In this document: one piece after another, positions 63,674-64,000 of the stretch
How the letters are laid out: each line of letters starts with the position of its first letter
Position numbering within the stretch: position 1 is the stretch's first letter
DNA from: Acetobacter thailandicus
GTDB lineage: Bacteria; Pseudomonadota; Alphaproteobacteria; Acetobacterales; Acetobacteraceae
Assembly (NCBI RefSeq): GCF_011516655.1
Contig: NZ_WOSV01000007.1
Location: 93,639 to 157,638 of the forward strand
Length of the DNA stretch: 64,000 nucleotides
Direction of reading: 5' to 3'
Notes under the pieces: generated by a model
What the model was told of the DNA's origin: nothing
The model's database searches: none
What the model saw: the letters and a program-made list of their open reading frames with translations, nothing else
Program-made: the position numbers and the translations under genes

Positions 63674-63716
63674 AAAAAATGGCTTTCCTAAATAAAAAAT
63701 ATCAAGAAAGCCATTT
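63674..63716 (-). terminator. Terminator of the OprB-like porin gene
   Basis: An 11-bp stem AAATGGCTTTC/GAAAGCCATTT lies just after the porin stop, with an A-run on the plus strand that gives a U-tract on the minus strand. Confidence 0.82.
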
Positions 63717-63723
63717 GACCTTT

Positions 63724-64000
63724 TTACTTTCTGATACGGTGGAGGTCAGCGATATTGAGGCCTGGGTTAAGCTCGAACGTGAAGGTCAGACCGGCCTGTA
63801 TAGCGTGAGTGATATGAGGGCGCGGGGCTGCCGCAGCCAGCTGATCGGGGTTCCAGATATACTCAAAATAAGGGGACAGACTGACCCCCGGCGCCAGGTT
63901 AAAACCATACAGCGCCTCAAGCATCGTCTCAGAATCAGGCCACTTGCTGTTATAACCCTGCGACTGCAGCGAGGCATTCATTGAGCGGGTCACTTTGTGG
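63724..64000 (-). CDS. OprB-family carbohydrate porin, C-terminal end (partial)
   Basis: The frame is open to the window edge, so only the last 92 or so residues are visible. They show the OprB ending: SETMLEALYGFNLAPGVSLS, FEYIWNPDQ and HAIQAGLTFTFELN, the last barrel strands. The family forms outer-membrane channels for sugars, often glucose. The rest of the gene lies beyond base 64000. Confidence 0.8.
   Translation of the reverse strand, partial: HKVTRSMNASLQSQGYNSKWPDSETMLEALYGFNLAPGVSLSPYFEYIWNPDQLAAAAPRPHITHAIQAGLTFTFELNPGLNIADLHRIRK

Overview
The window looks like a chromosomal segment of an alphaproteobacterium, most probably an acetic acid bacterium (Acetobacteraceae). This is an inference from gene content: two non-flagellar Hint-domain repeat proteins, a periplasmic gluconolactonase beside an aldehyde dehydrogenase and NDH-2, a plasma-membrane type proton ATPase, an OprB-type porin and an IS5-like relic. 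Base composition is moderate in the metabolic genes and strongly AT-rich around the Hint genes and at the right end. No rRNA, tRNA, CRISPR array or intact transposon was seen.

Layout. 1-3.8 kb: C-terminal part of a heavy-metal RND pump with its two-component system. 3.9-24.9 kb: a large histidine-utilisation region. Its core is hutF-hutG-hutU-hutH on the minus strand and hutI-hutC on the plus strand. To the left lies a divergent accessory locus. The minus arm carries an HisC-like aminotransferase, an FAD D-2-hydroxyacid dehydrogenase, HutD and an IPNS-like 2-oxoglutarate oxygenase. The plus arm carries a PhyH-like oxygenase, a polar amino-acid ABC transporter and an NCS1 permease. A TonB-dependent receptor and an FMN 2-hydroxyacid dehydrogenase lie between accessory locus and core. 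Three plus-strand promoters (phyH arm, TonB receptor, hutI) share one geometry: TTGAC[CT], an 18-nt spacer and a TA-rich -10, with a TGTA-N2-TACA-like HutC box starting exactly 11 nt from the -35 start. This suggests one HutC regulon for uptake and conversion of histidine or a histidine-derived compound, possibly its 2-oxo/2-hydroxy acid or a modified form.

25-30.4 kb: Tat-exported gluconolactonase, aldehyde dehydrogenase, NDH-2 and a TetR regulator. 31-33.8 kb: the first Hint-domain repeat protein. 33.9-45.4 kb: a complete nitrate-assimilation operon (MFS transporter, outer-membrane porin, NirB-NirD fusion, nitrate reductase-flavoprotein fusion, NasT, NasS). It is preceded by a sigma-70-like promoter and two hairpins with A1/G4 hexaloops, the RNA signature bound by ANTAR proteins such as NasT. 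45.8-50.6 kb: proton-pumping P-type ATPase, polyphosphate kinase 2 and an anion permease. 50.9-57.3 kb: a secreted phosphoesterase, then a di-haem peroxidase and TonB receptor pair divergent from mntR, with an MntR-box-like palindrome. 57.4-59.6 kb: a second Hint paralogue. 59.8 kb: a 150-bp IS5-like relic. 60-64 kb: HldD heptose epimerase, a family-2 glycosyltransferase, a Kch-like potassium channel and the end of an OprB-like porin cut by the window edge.
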